This document shows, in pieces, positions 1-5,982 of a DNA stretch of 5,987 nucleotides (positions are counted from its first letter, which is position 1; every line of letters starts with the position of its first letter). The stretch is from Firmicutes bacterium UBA993 (lineage in GTDB: Bacteria > Bacillota > Dethiobacteria > DTU022). Where the stretch lies: assembly GCA_002292015.1 (NCBI GenBank), contig DBBD01000059.1:1-5987 (forward strand). Reading direction: 5' to 3'. The notes below the pieces were generated by a model. That model saw nothing but the letters and a program-made list of their open reading frames with translations. It was not told the DNA's origin and made no database searches. Both the position numbers and the translations under genes were made by a program.

Positions 1-21
1 GCTAACTGTAAAAGTCGGGCT

Positions 22-46
22 AAACTACTTTACCAAACTACTAACC
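22..46. repeat. Imperfect tandem repeat upstream of the RDD gene
   Basis: The string AAACTACT occurs at 22-29 and again at 35-42. With flanks, the two units read AAACTACTTTACC and AAACTACTAACC and lie head to tail. The repeat ends five bases before the ribosome binding site of the RDD gene, so it would fall in the promoter or leader region. It could be a regulator site, a slippage remnant or chance. No convincing -35/-10 pair is visible in bases 1-50. Confidence 0.3.
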
Positions 47-68
47 ACTTAAAGGAGGTTTCGGAAAG

Positions 69-497
69 ATGGTAAACGGTGAAGCAAAAGGGTATGAAAG
101 GAATGTCGGCGTCGGTTTGCGGTTTGTGGCAGTTATTATCGATTGTATAATCTTAGGAATTATCGGTTACCTGATTGCTGCAGTGACGGGAGGAACCACG
201 GAGGCAGGGTTTGAGCTTGAAGGTGCTCCCGCATTTCTTTTGTTTGTTATCGGTTTTCTTTACTACTGGCTGCTGGAAACTTATCTGGGCGGCACTTTAG
301 GCAAGTTGGTTTTAGGGATGCGGGTTACCATGGAAGACGGGTCGCCGGTTACATTAACTGCTTCGCTGATCCGTAACTTGTTAAGGATAATTGACGGTCT
401 GTTCGCCTACCTGGTAGGAGCAATCTTTATCTGGACATCCCCGGCTAAACAGCGCCTCGGAGACCGCCTGGCGAAAACCTATGTGGTAAAGAAATAA
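69..497 (+). CDS. RDD family small integral membrane protein
   Basis: This 142-residue protein has the layout of the RDD family, named for conserved Arg and Asp residues. The first pair is R18 and D25 at the entry to hydrophobic segment 1 (about 20-40). A second segment spans about 54-73. It is followed by the family's glycine-rich turn GGTLGKLVLGMRV (74-86), then R102, R106 and D109 before a third segment (about 109-123), and a C-terminal RLGDRLAKTYVV block (129-140). The protein should sit in the cytoplasmic membrane with three helices. Some RDD proteins are linked to ion or solute transport, but the biochemical role of most is unknown and none is assigned here. The ATG start is supported by AAAGGAGG at 51-58, with 10 bases between it and the start. 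A terminator follows, so it appears to be the last or only gene of its transcript, facing ftsY convergently. Confidence 0.9.
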   Translation: MVNGEAKGYERNVGVGLRFVAVIIDCIILGIIGYLIAAVTGGTTEAGFELEGAPAFLLFVIGFLYYWLLETYLGGTLGKLVLGMRVTMEDGSPVTLTASLIRNLLRIIDGLFAYLVGAIFIWTSPAKQRLGDRLAKTYVVKK

Positions 498-525
498 AGA
501 AGCGAACTTTAGTGCAGCATTTATA

Positions 526-541
526 AACGTTTGAACGTTTG
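526..541. repeat. Exact tandem duplication of an 8-mer
   Basis: AACGTTTG is repeated twice without a gap (526-533 and 534-541) in the convergent gap after the RDD gene. Because AACGTT is palindromic, the stretch also contains the inverted repeat AAACGTT/AACGTTT (525-531 and 534-540), too tightly spaced for a stable hairpin. It lies 12 bases before the terminator stem. No function is evident. Confidence 0.4.
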
Positions 542-552
542 TTGGTTATTTC

Positions 553-586
553 AGCCGGCTTGTCCGAGCCGGCTTTGTTCTTGTTT
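553..586 (+). terminator. Rho-independent terminator of the RDD gene
   Basis: An 8-bp GC-rich stem is formed by AGCCGGCT at 553-560 and AGCCGGCT at 567-574, with the six-base loop TGTCCG. On the plus strand it is followed by the T-rich tract TTGTTCTTGTTT (575-586), as expected for intrinsic termination 55 bases after the RDD stop codon. Read on the minus strand the same hairpin is followed by GAAATAACC, which has no U tract, so it would be a poor terminator for ftsY. Confidence 0.8.
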
Positions 587-594
587 GAAAGTTA

Positions 595-1500
595 TCAGTC
601 AAGCAGTGCGGTGGTAAAAGTTTCTGCGTCAAAGGGGGCAAGATCTTCGATCATTTCCCCGGTACCGACAAAAAGCACCGGCAGATCAAGCAGTGCCCTG
701 ATCGCCACTACTATCCCGCCACGGGCGGTGCCGTCAAGCTTAGTAAGGATCAGCCCGCTTAGCGGCAAAGCCTCGTTAAATTTTTTAGCCTGTGAAATGG
801 CATTCTGACCGGTAGTGGCATCGACAACAAGGATTACCTGGTGCGGCGCTCCGGGCAGGTTGCGGCCGATAACGCGGTAAATCTTATTTAATTCTTCCAT
901 CAGGTTATATTTATTGTGCAATCGCCCGGCAGTGTCACCGATAATCACTTCCGTGCCGCGGGCTTTCGCCGCATTGACAGCGTCAAAAAAAAGCGCTGAC
1001 GGATCGGATCCCGAATGCTGACGGATCAGTTCAACACCCACCCGCTCAGACCAGATTTCCAGTTGCTCGATGGCAGCAGCACGGAATGTATCCCCGGCAA
1101 CCAGCATAACCTTTTTACCCATCGCTTTATAGTAACCGGCCAGTTTTGCTGCCGTAGTTGTTTTTCCTGATCCGTTAACACCGACCAGGAGAATAAGCTG
1201 TGGTATCGTTTCGGGTTCAGCCGGCTGGGACGGGGCTATAAGGATCGCGGTTATTTTATCCGCCAACAGCGAGCGGAATGTTTGTCGGTCGGTAATTTTC
1301 TTAGCCGCTGCTTCATTTTTAAGCTCGCTGACCAGATTCAAAGTAGTGTGCACCCCGACATCGCCGGAGATCAGGATCTCTTCCAGTTGTTCATAAAAAT
1401 CAGCGTCAATATCTCCTCCCCGGATCAGGAAGTTAAGACGTTCGATAAAACCGCTTTTGCTGCGGGCTAGGCTGCTTTTAAAAGTTTCCAGTTTGTTCAT
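595..1500 (-). CDS. ftsY: Signal recognition particle receptor FtsY (SRP GTPase)
   Basis: FtsY docks SRP-ribosome complexes at the cytoplasmic membrane and hands nascent membrane proteins to SecYEG; GTP hydrolysis by the FtsY-Ffh pair resets the cycle. The 301-residue protein has a short basic N-terminal helix (about 1-25), the N domain (about 25-90) with ILISGDVGV at 42-50, and the SRP-type G domain. Visible motifs are the P-loop GVNGSGKTTT (107-116), DTFRAAAIEQL (137-147), DTAGR (189-193), DATTGQN (227-233), TKLDGTARGG (253-262) and a closing GTGE (279-282) with DLAPFDAETF. It lacks the long acidic A domain of enterobacterial FtsY, as usual in Firmicutes. The ATG at 1500 was chosen because it overlaps the smc stop as ATGA and has GGGGAG 11 bases upstream; an in-frame GTG at 1530 would add ten residues without a good site. 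It is probably translationally coupled to smc. In many Firmicutes ylxM-ffh follows; here the next gene is convergent. Confidence 0.96.
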   Translation of the reverse strand: MNKLETFKSSLARSKSGFIERLNFLIRGGDIDADFYEQLEEILISGDVGVHTTLNLVSELKNEAAAKKITDRQTFRSLLADKITAILIAPSQPAEPETIPQLILLVGVNGSGKTTTAAKLAGYYKAMGKKVMLVAGDTFRAAAIEQLEIWSERVGVELIRQHSGSDPSALFFDAVNAAKARGTEVIIGDTAGRLHNKYNLMEELNKIYRVIGRNLPGAPHQVILVVDATTGQNAISQAKKFNEALPLSGLILTKLDGTARGGIVVAIRALLDLPVLFVGTGEMIEDLAPFDAETFTTALLD

Positions 1501-4500
1501 TTCAAGATATTCTCCCCGCCGGCCAGGCACTCCTCGAGATTTAACGACATCAGGCGCGACACTCCCGGCTCAGGCATTGTTACACCGTAGAGCACGCCCG
1601 CTTCCTCCATAGTTCTGCGCCGGTGGGTGATCATAATAAACTGGGCCTGCCGGGCATTCTCTTTCAAAAACTTCGTAAAGCGTGACAGGTTGGCATCATC
1701 AAGCGTTGATTCAACTTCATCAAGCAGGTAAAACGGAGCCGGCTTAAAGCGCAAGATCGCAAAAACCAGCGCAATGGCGGTAAGCACCTTTTCACCGGCT
1801 GAAAGCAGAGTAATATTCTGCAGTCGCTTACCGGGCGGTTGAGCATTGATTTCGACCCCCGCATCCAGAATATTCTCCTGATCGGTCAACTTTAACAAAA
1901 CATGACCGCCTTGAAAGAGTTCGCTGAAAGTCTGCTTAAAGTTTTCGTTAATCTGTTCAAAAGCTTCCTTGAAATAAAATTCCATCCGCTGATCAATCTC
2001 TGCTAAAACTTTCTTAAGGGAGTTTTCGCCTTTTAGCAAATCATCTTTCTGCTCGGTCAAAAAGTTGATCCGCTCCTGCAGGCGAGCCAATTCTTCTATA
2101 GCTCCTAGGTTTACCTCACCTAAGGCCTCAGCATCTTCTCTTAAATTATCGACAATCTGTTTACAGATCTCGGAATCAAAATCGGCAGTGGTGTCAACCA
2201 GTTCAAGCGTATGAAAAAGATCTCTGAAATGCTTTTCCTGGTAGCTAACTTCGGTCTCCAGCCTGGCCTGCTCCAGGGATAGCTGCCTCTCCCGTTTTTC
2301 CTGCCTGGTAATCCTGCTCTGCCTGATACGGTTTTCTTCCTCAAACTCAATCAATTCTGCTTCAAGCTTGCTGACCAGGCTCTTCCTACGGTCCAGATCA
2401 AGCATTAATGCAACCTTTTTTTCGTTTACCTTTTCTTTCTCAGCAGATAGCTGAAGTTTTTTAGCTTCATTCTTAGCTAGTTCGAGCTGGTGTTGATGGT
2501 ATTCGGTCTCGATCTCTAATTTCTCCGCAGCCGGCTTATCGCAGTTTCTACTCAGATCACTGATCTTCGCCGCCAGTGCTTCATGTTGTTCCCGGCAGGA
2601 GCTGATCCGGACCAGCAGGTCGGTTACCTTTTTTTCGAGATCTTCTTTGCGGGTTAAGTACTGACGGTAATCTTCCTTGATCGAAGCTAAATTGTTTTCC
2701 TTGGTTTTAATTTCTGCAAGACAGGAGTCGATCTCAGCCTGCAGATCTTTCTGCCTTAGGGCTGTTTCGACCTCTTCTTCATCAATTGAATTAAGTATGG
2801 TGCCGTTAGCGTCAACTCTTTGTTGCAAACTGCTTTCTTCCAGCTGCAGTCTTTCGAGATCCTTAAACAGAAGACGCTGCTGCTCTTTTGCCTCCTGAAT
2901 CTCGTTAGCTTTGGCGGAAACAATTTCTTGCTGATTGGATAAACTCCGGTTCAGGTCATTTACAGCTTGTTCAGCTGCTGCCAGCTGAACAAGGTAAGCC
3001 TTCCGTTTTTCACTTAGCTCTTCAATTTCTTTACGCCTGCCTAACGGCATGCCCGCATTTCGGCTCGGTAGACTGCCACCCCGGATAACACCGCCGGGGT
3101 TGATCATTTCACCATCAAGCGTGACAATTCTACAGCTGTGTTTCACAAAGCGAGCGGCGTTTAGCGCTTCTTTCAGGGTGCGGCAAATCAAAACCGGTGA
3201 GAGCAGATAGTCCACAGCTTTGCGATAGGCCCGATCCGTTAAAACCAGTTCTGAGGCTTTACCGATAATCCCATCCTGGTTGCGCCAGCCAGGATAGCGC
3301 TCAAGGGGATCTGCGGGCTGGTGCAAAATGTCAAGTGGTAAAAAAGTGGCCCACCCTTTGTTGCGCTCTTTTAAATAACGAATTGCATCCTGCACCGCTA
3401 GTTCAGAGTCAGCTACCAGGTACTGTAACCCGCCGCCAAGGGCTGTTTCAATAGCCTGGATATAACGACTTTCAACTTGGATCAAATCGGCGACGGTACC
3501 AACAATGCCCGGTAAAACGGCACGGGCCTGAAGAACTTCCTTTACCCCGCGGTAATAGCCCGTAAGAGCGGAATCCTGTTCTTCCAACAGTTGCAGGCGG
3601 CTTTTTACCCCATGCAGGGTTTCTTTTGTTTTATCGAGAGCGGCAAGCCCCTGTTCTAAATCCGACCGGCAACGCCCTTCTTTTTCCATCTCAGTTTTTT
3701 GCTGTTCCTCAGCTTTATCGATATAACTAAGCTGAGAAAGATATTTTGATTCGTGCTCATTCCGGTCGGACCGGCACTTATTAAGTTTATTCAGTAAAAA
3801 CCGGATTTCCGGTTCAGTTTCGTTCTTCTGGCTAGCAATTTTTTCTATACGCTTCCTGCTTTCAGCGAGAGCAATTCCCGCCGCATCTTTCCGCGCCCGA
3901 GCCTTATAGATCTCCTCCTGCATTTTCTCCGCTTCCTGAGCCAAATGACTCTGTTCGTGCGAAAAGAGATCCGCTCTGCTTTGCCCCAACCTGGCGCCTA
4001 AATGATCAAGCTCATCTTTTTTTAAATTAAGATCACGATCGGCTTGCTCTTTCTGTGCTTCAAAATCGATTATCAGTTGATCGAGCTGAGCAATTCGACG
4101 CCGGCTTTGATCAAGCTGATCATTTATATGTTTTTCCCGCTCGGCCAATAGTTTTAATTCAGACTCCAGCTGTTCATGGGAACGATCGAGCTGATTATAG
4201 TTCTGCTCTTCTTCTTTTCCGGCTCTTTGCTGATCCTGCAGGCTATTTTTCAACTCCTGCAGATTTTTTTCCTGTTGCCCTCCCTGTGCTACCGTGGTTA
4301 GTAAGGCATCGTTGACCGATTGCAATTGCCTGTTCACTTTGGCAAGATCATTCCTGGTTGTGCAAAGCTGATAAGAAAGCAGCTTCTTTTCTTCTGACTC
4401 TATTTGCTGCTGTAAGGTACGATACTGCCTGGTGATTTCAGCCTGACCTTGAAGCGGTTCAACCTGGGTGTTCAGTTCATAAATCAGATCCTGCACCCTG

Positions 4501-5066
4501 ATCAGGTTTTCCCTTGTCTCGTCTAGCCGGCGCCTCGCTTCTTTTTTACGCAGCTTGTATTTTAAAATACCAGCCGCCTCTTCGAAAAGCTCGCGACGCT
4601 CTTCGGGGCGGCTGTTAATAATCTCGTCGACCCGGCCCTGGCCGATAACTGAATAGAGATCCTTGCCCAGGCCTGTGTCCATAAACATTTCCGTAATGTC
4701 TTTCAACCGGCATGGTGACTTGTTGATATAGTACTCACTGTCACCACTGCGGAAAAGCCGCCTGGTAATTGTTATTTCGTCATACTCAAGATTCATGAAT
4801 GCGCCTGCACCGTCAAAGGTAAGCGAAACCTCAGCAAAATTAAGTGCTTTTCGGCTATCGCTTCCAGAAAATATAATCTCTTCCATCCGAGTGCCCCTCA
4901 GCGATTTTACGCTTTGCTCGCCTAAAGCCCAGCGAACTGCATCCACGAGATTACTTTTTCCGCAGCCATTAGGACCAATCACTGCCGCAATTCCAGGGGT
5001 CAACCCCAGTTCGGTCTTATCGGCAAATGATTTAAAACCGAAAAGCTCCATTCTTTTTAAATACAA
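1497..5066 (-). CDS. smc: Chromosome partition protein SMC (condensin ATPase)
   Basis: SMC is the ATPase of the bacterial SMC-ScpAB condensin, which extrudes DNA loops and helps sister chromosomes separate. The 1189-residue protein is full length (B. subtilis SMC has 1186). The N-terminal head (about 1-165) carries the P-loop GPNGCGKSN with K37, the R-loop R57 and Q143 in IGQGRVDEI. Long coiled coils (about 170-495 and 670-1000) flank the hinge (about 500-665), which ends in NPGGVIRGGS. The C-terminal head (about 1025-1189) has the signature LSAGE (S1089), Walker B LLDEVE (D1116, E1117), D-loop LDDAN and H-loop ITHRR. The numbering matches B. subtilis almost exactly, supporting the TTG start at 5066, which has AAGGAG nine bases upstream; the TTG at 5090 has no such site and the ATG at 5051 would cut off the first strand. 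Two oddities: alanine replaces the first signature glycine, and the hinge reads GWATFLPLD where GRATFLPL is usual. scpA and scpB are not in the window. Confidence 0.96.
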   Translation of the reverse strand: MYLKRMELFGFKSFADKTELGLTPGIAAVIGPNGCGKSNLVDAVRWALGEQSVKSLRGTRMEEIIFSGSDSRKALNFAEVSLTFDGAGAFMNLEYDEITITRRLFRSGDSEYYINKSPCRLKDITEMFMDTGLGKDLYSVIGQGRVDEIINSRPEERRELFEEAAGILKYKLRKKEARRRLDETRENLIRVQDLIYELNTQVEPLQGQAEITRQYRTLQQQIESEEKKLLSYQLCTTRNDLAKVNRQLQSVNDALLTTVAQGGQQEKNLQELKNSLQDQQRAGKEEEQNYNQLDRSHEQLESELKLLAEREKHINDQLDQSRRRIAQLDQLIIDFEAQKEQADRDLNLKKDELDHLGARLGQSRADLFSHEQSHLAQEAEKMQEEIYKARARKDAAGIALAESRKRIEKIASQKNETEPEIRFLLNKLNKCRSDRNEHESKYLSQLSYIDKAEEQQKTEMEKEGRCRSDLEQGLAALDKTKETLHGVKSRLQLLEEQDSALTGYYRGVKEVLQARAVLPGIVGTVADLIQVESRYIQAIETALGGGLQYLVADSELAVQDAIRYLKERNKGWATFLPLDILHQPADPLERYPGWRNQDGIIGKASELVLTDRAYRKAVDYLLSPVLICRTLKEALNAARFVKHSCRIVTLDGEMINPGGVIRGGSLPSRNAGMPLGRRKEIEELSEKRKAYLVQLAAAEQAVNDLNRSLSNQQEIVSAKANEIQEAKEQQRLLFKDLERLQLEESSLQQRVDANGTILNSIDEEEVETALRQKDLQAEIDSCLAEIKTKENNLASIKEDYRQYLTRKEDLEKKVTDLLVRISSCREQHEALAAKISDLSRNCDKPAAEKLEIETEYHQHQLELAKNEAKKLQLSAEKEKVNEKKVALMLDLDRRKSLVSKLEAELIEFEEENRIRQSRITRQEKRERQLSLEQARLETEVSYQEKHFRDLFHTLELVDTTADFDSEICKQIVDNLREDAEALGEVNLGAIEELARLQERINFLTEQKDDLLKGENSLKKVLAEIDQRMEFYFKEAFEQINENFKQTFSELFQGGHVLLKLTDQENILDAGVEINAQPPGKRLQNITLLSAGEKVLTAIALVFAILRFKPAPFYLLDEVESTLDDANLSRFTKFLKENARQAQFIMITHRRRTMEEAGVLYGVTMPEPGVSRLMSLNLEECLAGGENILK
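1512..1517 (-). promoter_or_regulatory. Ribosome binding site of ftsY inside the end of smc
   Basis: GGGGAG on the minus strand lies in the last codons of smc, 11 bases before the ATG at 1500. That ATG shares the ATGA with the smc stop codon (TGA, 1499-1497). Site and overlap together favour the ATG over the GTG at 1530 and suggest that ribosomes finishing smc re-initiate on ftsY. Confidence 0.65.
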
Positions 5067-5075
5067 TTGCTCATA

Positions 5076-5081
5076 CTCCTT
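5076..5081 (-). promoter_or_regulatory. Ribosome binding site that decides the TTG start of smc
   Basis: AAGGAG on the minus strand is followed by nine bases (TATGAGCAA) and then TTG at 5066. Initiation there gives MYLKRMELFGFKSFA, the usual SMC N-terminus, and places the P-loop lysine at residue 37. The alternative TTG at 5090 lies upstream of this site and could not use it. Confidence 0.8.
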
Positions 5082-5086
5082 GCCAT

Positions 5087-5120
5087 TCAACTTACAGCGC
5101 AGGCGCCGGCTTTAAGTTAA
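5087..5120 (-). promoter_or_regulatory. Stem-loop in the smc leader, just upstream of the ribosome binding site
   Basis: On the minus strand TTAACTTA (5120-5113) can pair with TAAGTTGA (5094-5087), giving eight pairs including one G-U. Inside, AGC/GCT (5111-5109 with 5098-5096) can add three pairs after a mismatch, with a GC-rich loop. The stem ends five bases before AAGGAG. A smaller hairpin, GTTGA-GGATA-TTAAC (5130-5116), uses some of the same bases, so the two cannot form together. The role is unknown; it could influence ribosome access or RNA processing. Confidence 0.4.
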
Positions 5121-5133
5121 TATCCTCAACCAT

Positions 5134-5168
5134 AAAAAATGGGGCGGGTAACTGCTGCTTATGCCCCA
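5134..5168 (-). terminator. Rho-independent terminator between rnc and smc
   Basis: Read on the minus strand, TGGGGC (5168-5163) pairs with GCCCCA (5145-5140), and TTTTTT (5139-5134) follows immediately. The 17-base loop can form an inner TAA/TTA helix, and the outer stem can gain a G-U and an A-U pair with the neighbouring bases. The hairpin lies about 45 bases after the rnc stop and about 70 bases before the smc start, so at least some rnc transcripts should end here. I found no strong promoter between it and smc, so partial readthrough or a non-standard promoter must drive smc. Confidence 0.7.
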
Positions 5169-5213
5169 CTAGGCTGCTCTTCCCATTAACATGGTACCAA
5201 AGGAGGATTCGGG

Positions 5214-5909
5214 TTATGATGTCAACGTATTCCAGGCTGCCTTTGCTGCCGCCTGTTCCGCCTCCTTTTTACTGCGGCCTTCTCCGGCACCAACTTGATC
5301 AGATGTAAGCATAACCACCGCCGCAAAAGTCTTCTCGTGATCAGGACCGCTCTCCCGCACAATCCTATAAACAGGAGTCACTGCATACCGCGCCTGGGTA
5401 AACTCCTGAAGCAGCGTCTTGTAATCACGCCGCAGATCACCTTCTTGAAGTTCTTGCAAGATGGGCGAAAACAGCTCAATTACCTTCGCATAGCATGTTT
5501 CAAATCCATGATCCAGATAATGCGCTCCGATAAGCGCTTCGATTGTATCGGCCAGCAGTGAAGGACGGCTCGCTCCGCCTCCAACAATTTCTCCTTTACC
5601 AAGACGTAAAAAATGACCCAAGTTCAGACCATAGGCGATTCTGACCAGCGAAGCCTCACAGACCAAGTCGGCCCGAAGCTTGGTGAGCTTTCCTTCGGGT
5701 AGTTGGGGATACCGCCGGTACAGATAGTCGCTGATAATCAGCTCCAACACAGCGTCTCCAAGGAACTCAAGGCGTTCATTGTGGATCCGCCTGCGTCCTT
5801 TTTCATGAGCAAAAGAACTATGGGTGAGCGCCTGTTCATAATAGCTGAAGTTTCCAGCTTTCCAGCCCAAATCATTAAGAAGTGAATTAATAATTTCCGG
5901 CCATTCCAT
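5214..5909 (-). CDS. rnc: Ribonuclease III
   Basis: RNase III cuts double-stranded RNA, including rRNA precursors, structured mRNA leaders and sense-antisense duplexes. The 231-residue protein has an N-terminal endonuclease domain (about 1-155) and a C-terminal double-stranded RNA binding domain (about 162-231). The signature NERLEFLGDA is at 44-53. Residues matching the E. coli active site are all present: E45, E48, D52, E72, D121 and E124. The binding domain shows GPDHEKTFAAVV and the closing SKKEAEQAAAKAA helix. The ATG at 5909 was preferred: it has AAGAGG six bases upstream, while the in-frame TTG at 5930 would add seven residues and has only a weak G-rich run in front. The next minus-strand gene is smc, after a 147-bp spacer with a terminator. 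Confidence 0.96.
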   Translation of the reverse strand: MEWPEIINSLLNDLGWKAGNFSYYEQALTHSSFAHEKGRRRIHNERLEFLGDAVLELIISDYLYRRYPQLPEGKLTKLRADLVCEASLVRIAYGLNLGHFLRLGKGEIVGGGASRPSLLADTIEALIGAHYLDHGFETCYAKVIELFSPILQELQEGDLRRDYKTLLQEFTQARYAVTPVYRIVRESGPDHEKTFAAVVMLTSDQVGAGEGRSKKEAEQAAAKAAWNTLTS

Positions 5910-5915
5910 TATATA

Positions 5916-5921
5916 CCTCTT
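5916..5921 (-). promoter_or_regulatory. Ribosome binding site of rnc
   Basis: AAGAGG on the minus strand stands six bases (TATATA) before the ATG at 5909. The spacing is slightly short but acceptable, and it favours this ATG over the in-frame TTG at 5930. Confidence 0.55.
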
Positions 5922-5952
5922 ATTTGCCAAGCCAGTTGCCCCAGGTATGCGT

Positions 5953-5982
5953 ACTATACTTTTGATTCAATATATTTCACTA
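5953..5982 (-). promoter_or_regulatory. Weak candidate promoter for rnc
   Basis: On the minus strand TATAGT (5958-5953) matches five of six bases of the -10 consensus. Eighteen bases upstream TAGTGA (5982-5977) matches only three of six of the -35 consensus. Transcription would begin near 5946 and give a leader of roughly 37 bases. The surroundings are AT-rich, but the -35 is poor and the upstream gene lies outside the window, so rnc may instead be read from further upstream. Confidence 0.25.

Noticed and set aside
539..808. Plus-strand open frame of 89 codons across the 3' end of ftsY
   Set aside because: It is mostly antisense to well-conserved ftsY, its product resembles no family I know, and it starts just before the RDD terminator.
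1501..1530. GTG at 1530 as the ftsY start
   Set aside because: It would add ten residues encoded by the smc end in another frame, and it lacks a good ribosome binding site; the ATGA overlap at 1500 is better.
4055..4315. Plus-strand open frame of 86 codons inside smc
   Set aside because: It is antisense to the SMC coiled coil, has no ribosome binding site that I can see and no recognisable domain; it is a frame shadow.
2000..4500. Glutamate-, lysine- and glutamine-rich stretches as a possible foreign or repeat-rich insertion
   Set aside because: They are the two antiparallel coiled-coil arms of SMC, with normal length and placement around the hinge.
4795..5115. Plus-strand open frame of 106 codons over the 5' end of smc
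   Set aside because: It lies opposite the conserved SMC head and leader and its composition is that of a reverse-strand shadow.
5067..5213. A T-box, known riboswitch or small stable RNA in the rnc-smc spacer
   Set aside because: I saw no T-box motif or recognised riboswitch core, and the genes around it are not typical targets; only the hairpins described can be supported.
5295..5561. Plus-strand open frame of 88 codons inside rnc
   Set aside because: It is antisense to the catalytic and binding domains of RNase III, with no supporting start signal or family resemblance.
5910..5930. TTG at 5930 as the rnc start
   Set aside because: It has only a weak G-rich run upstream, and the ATG at 5909 has AAGAGG at a usable distance and a normal RNase III N-terminus.
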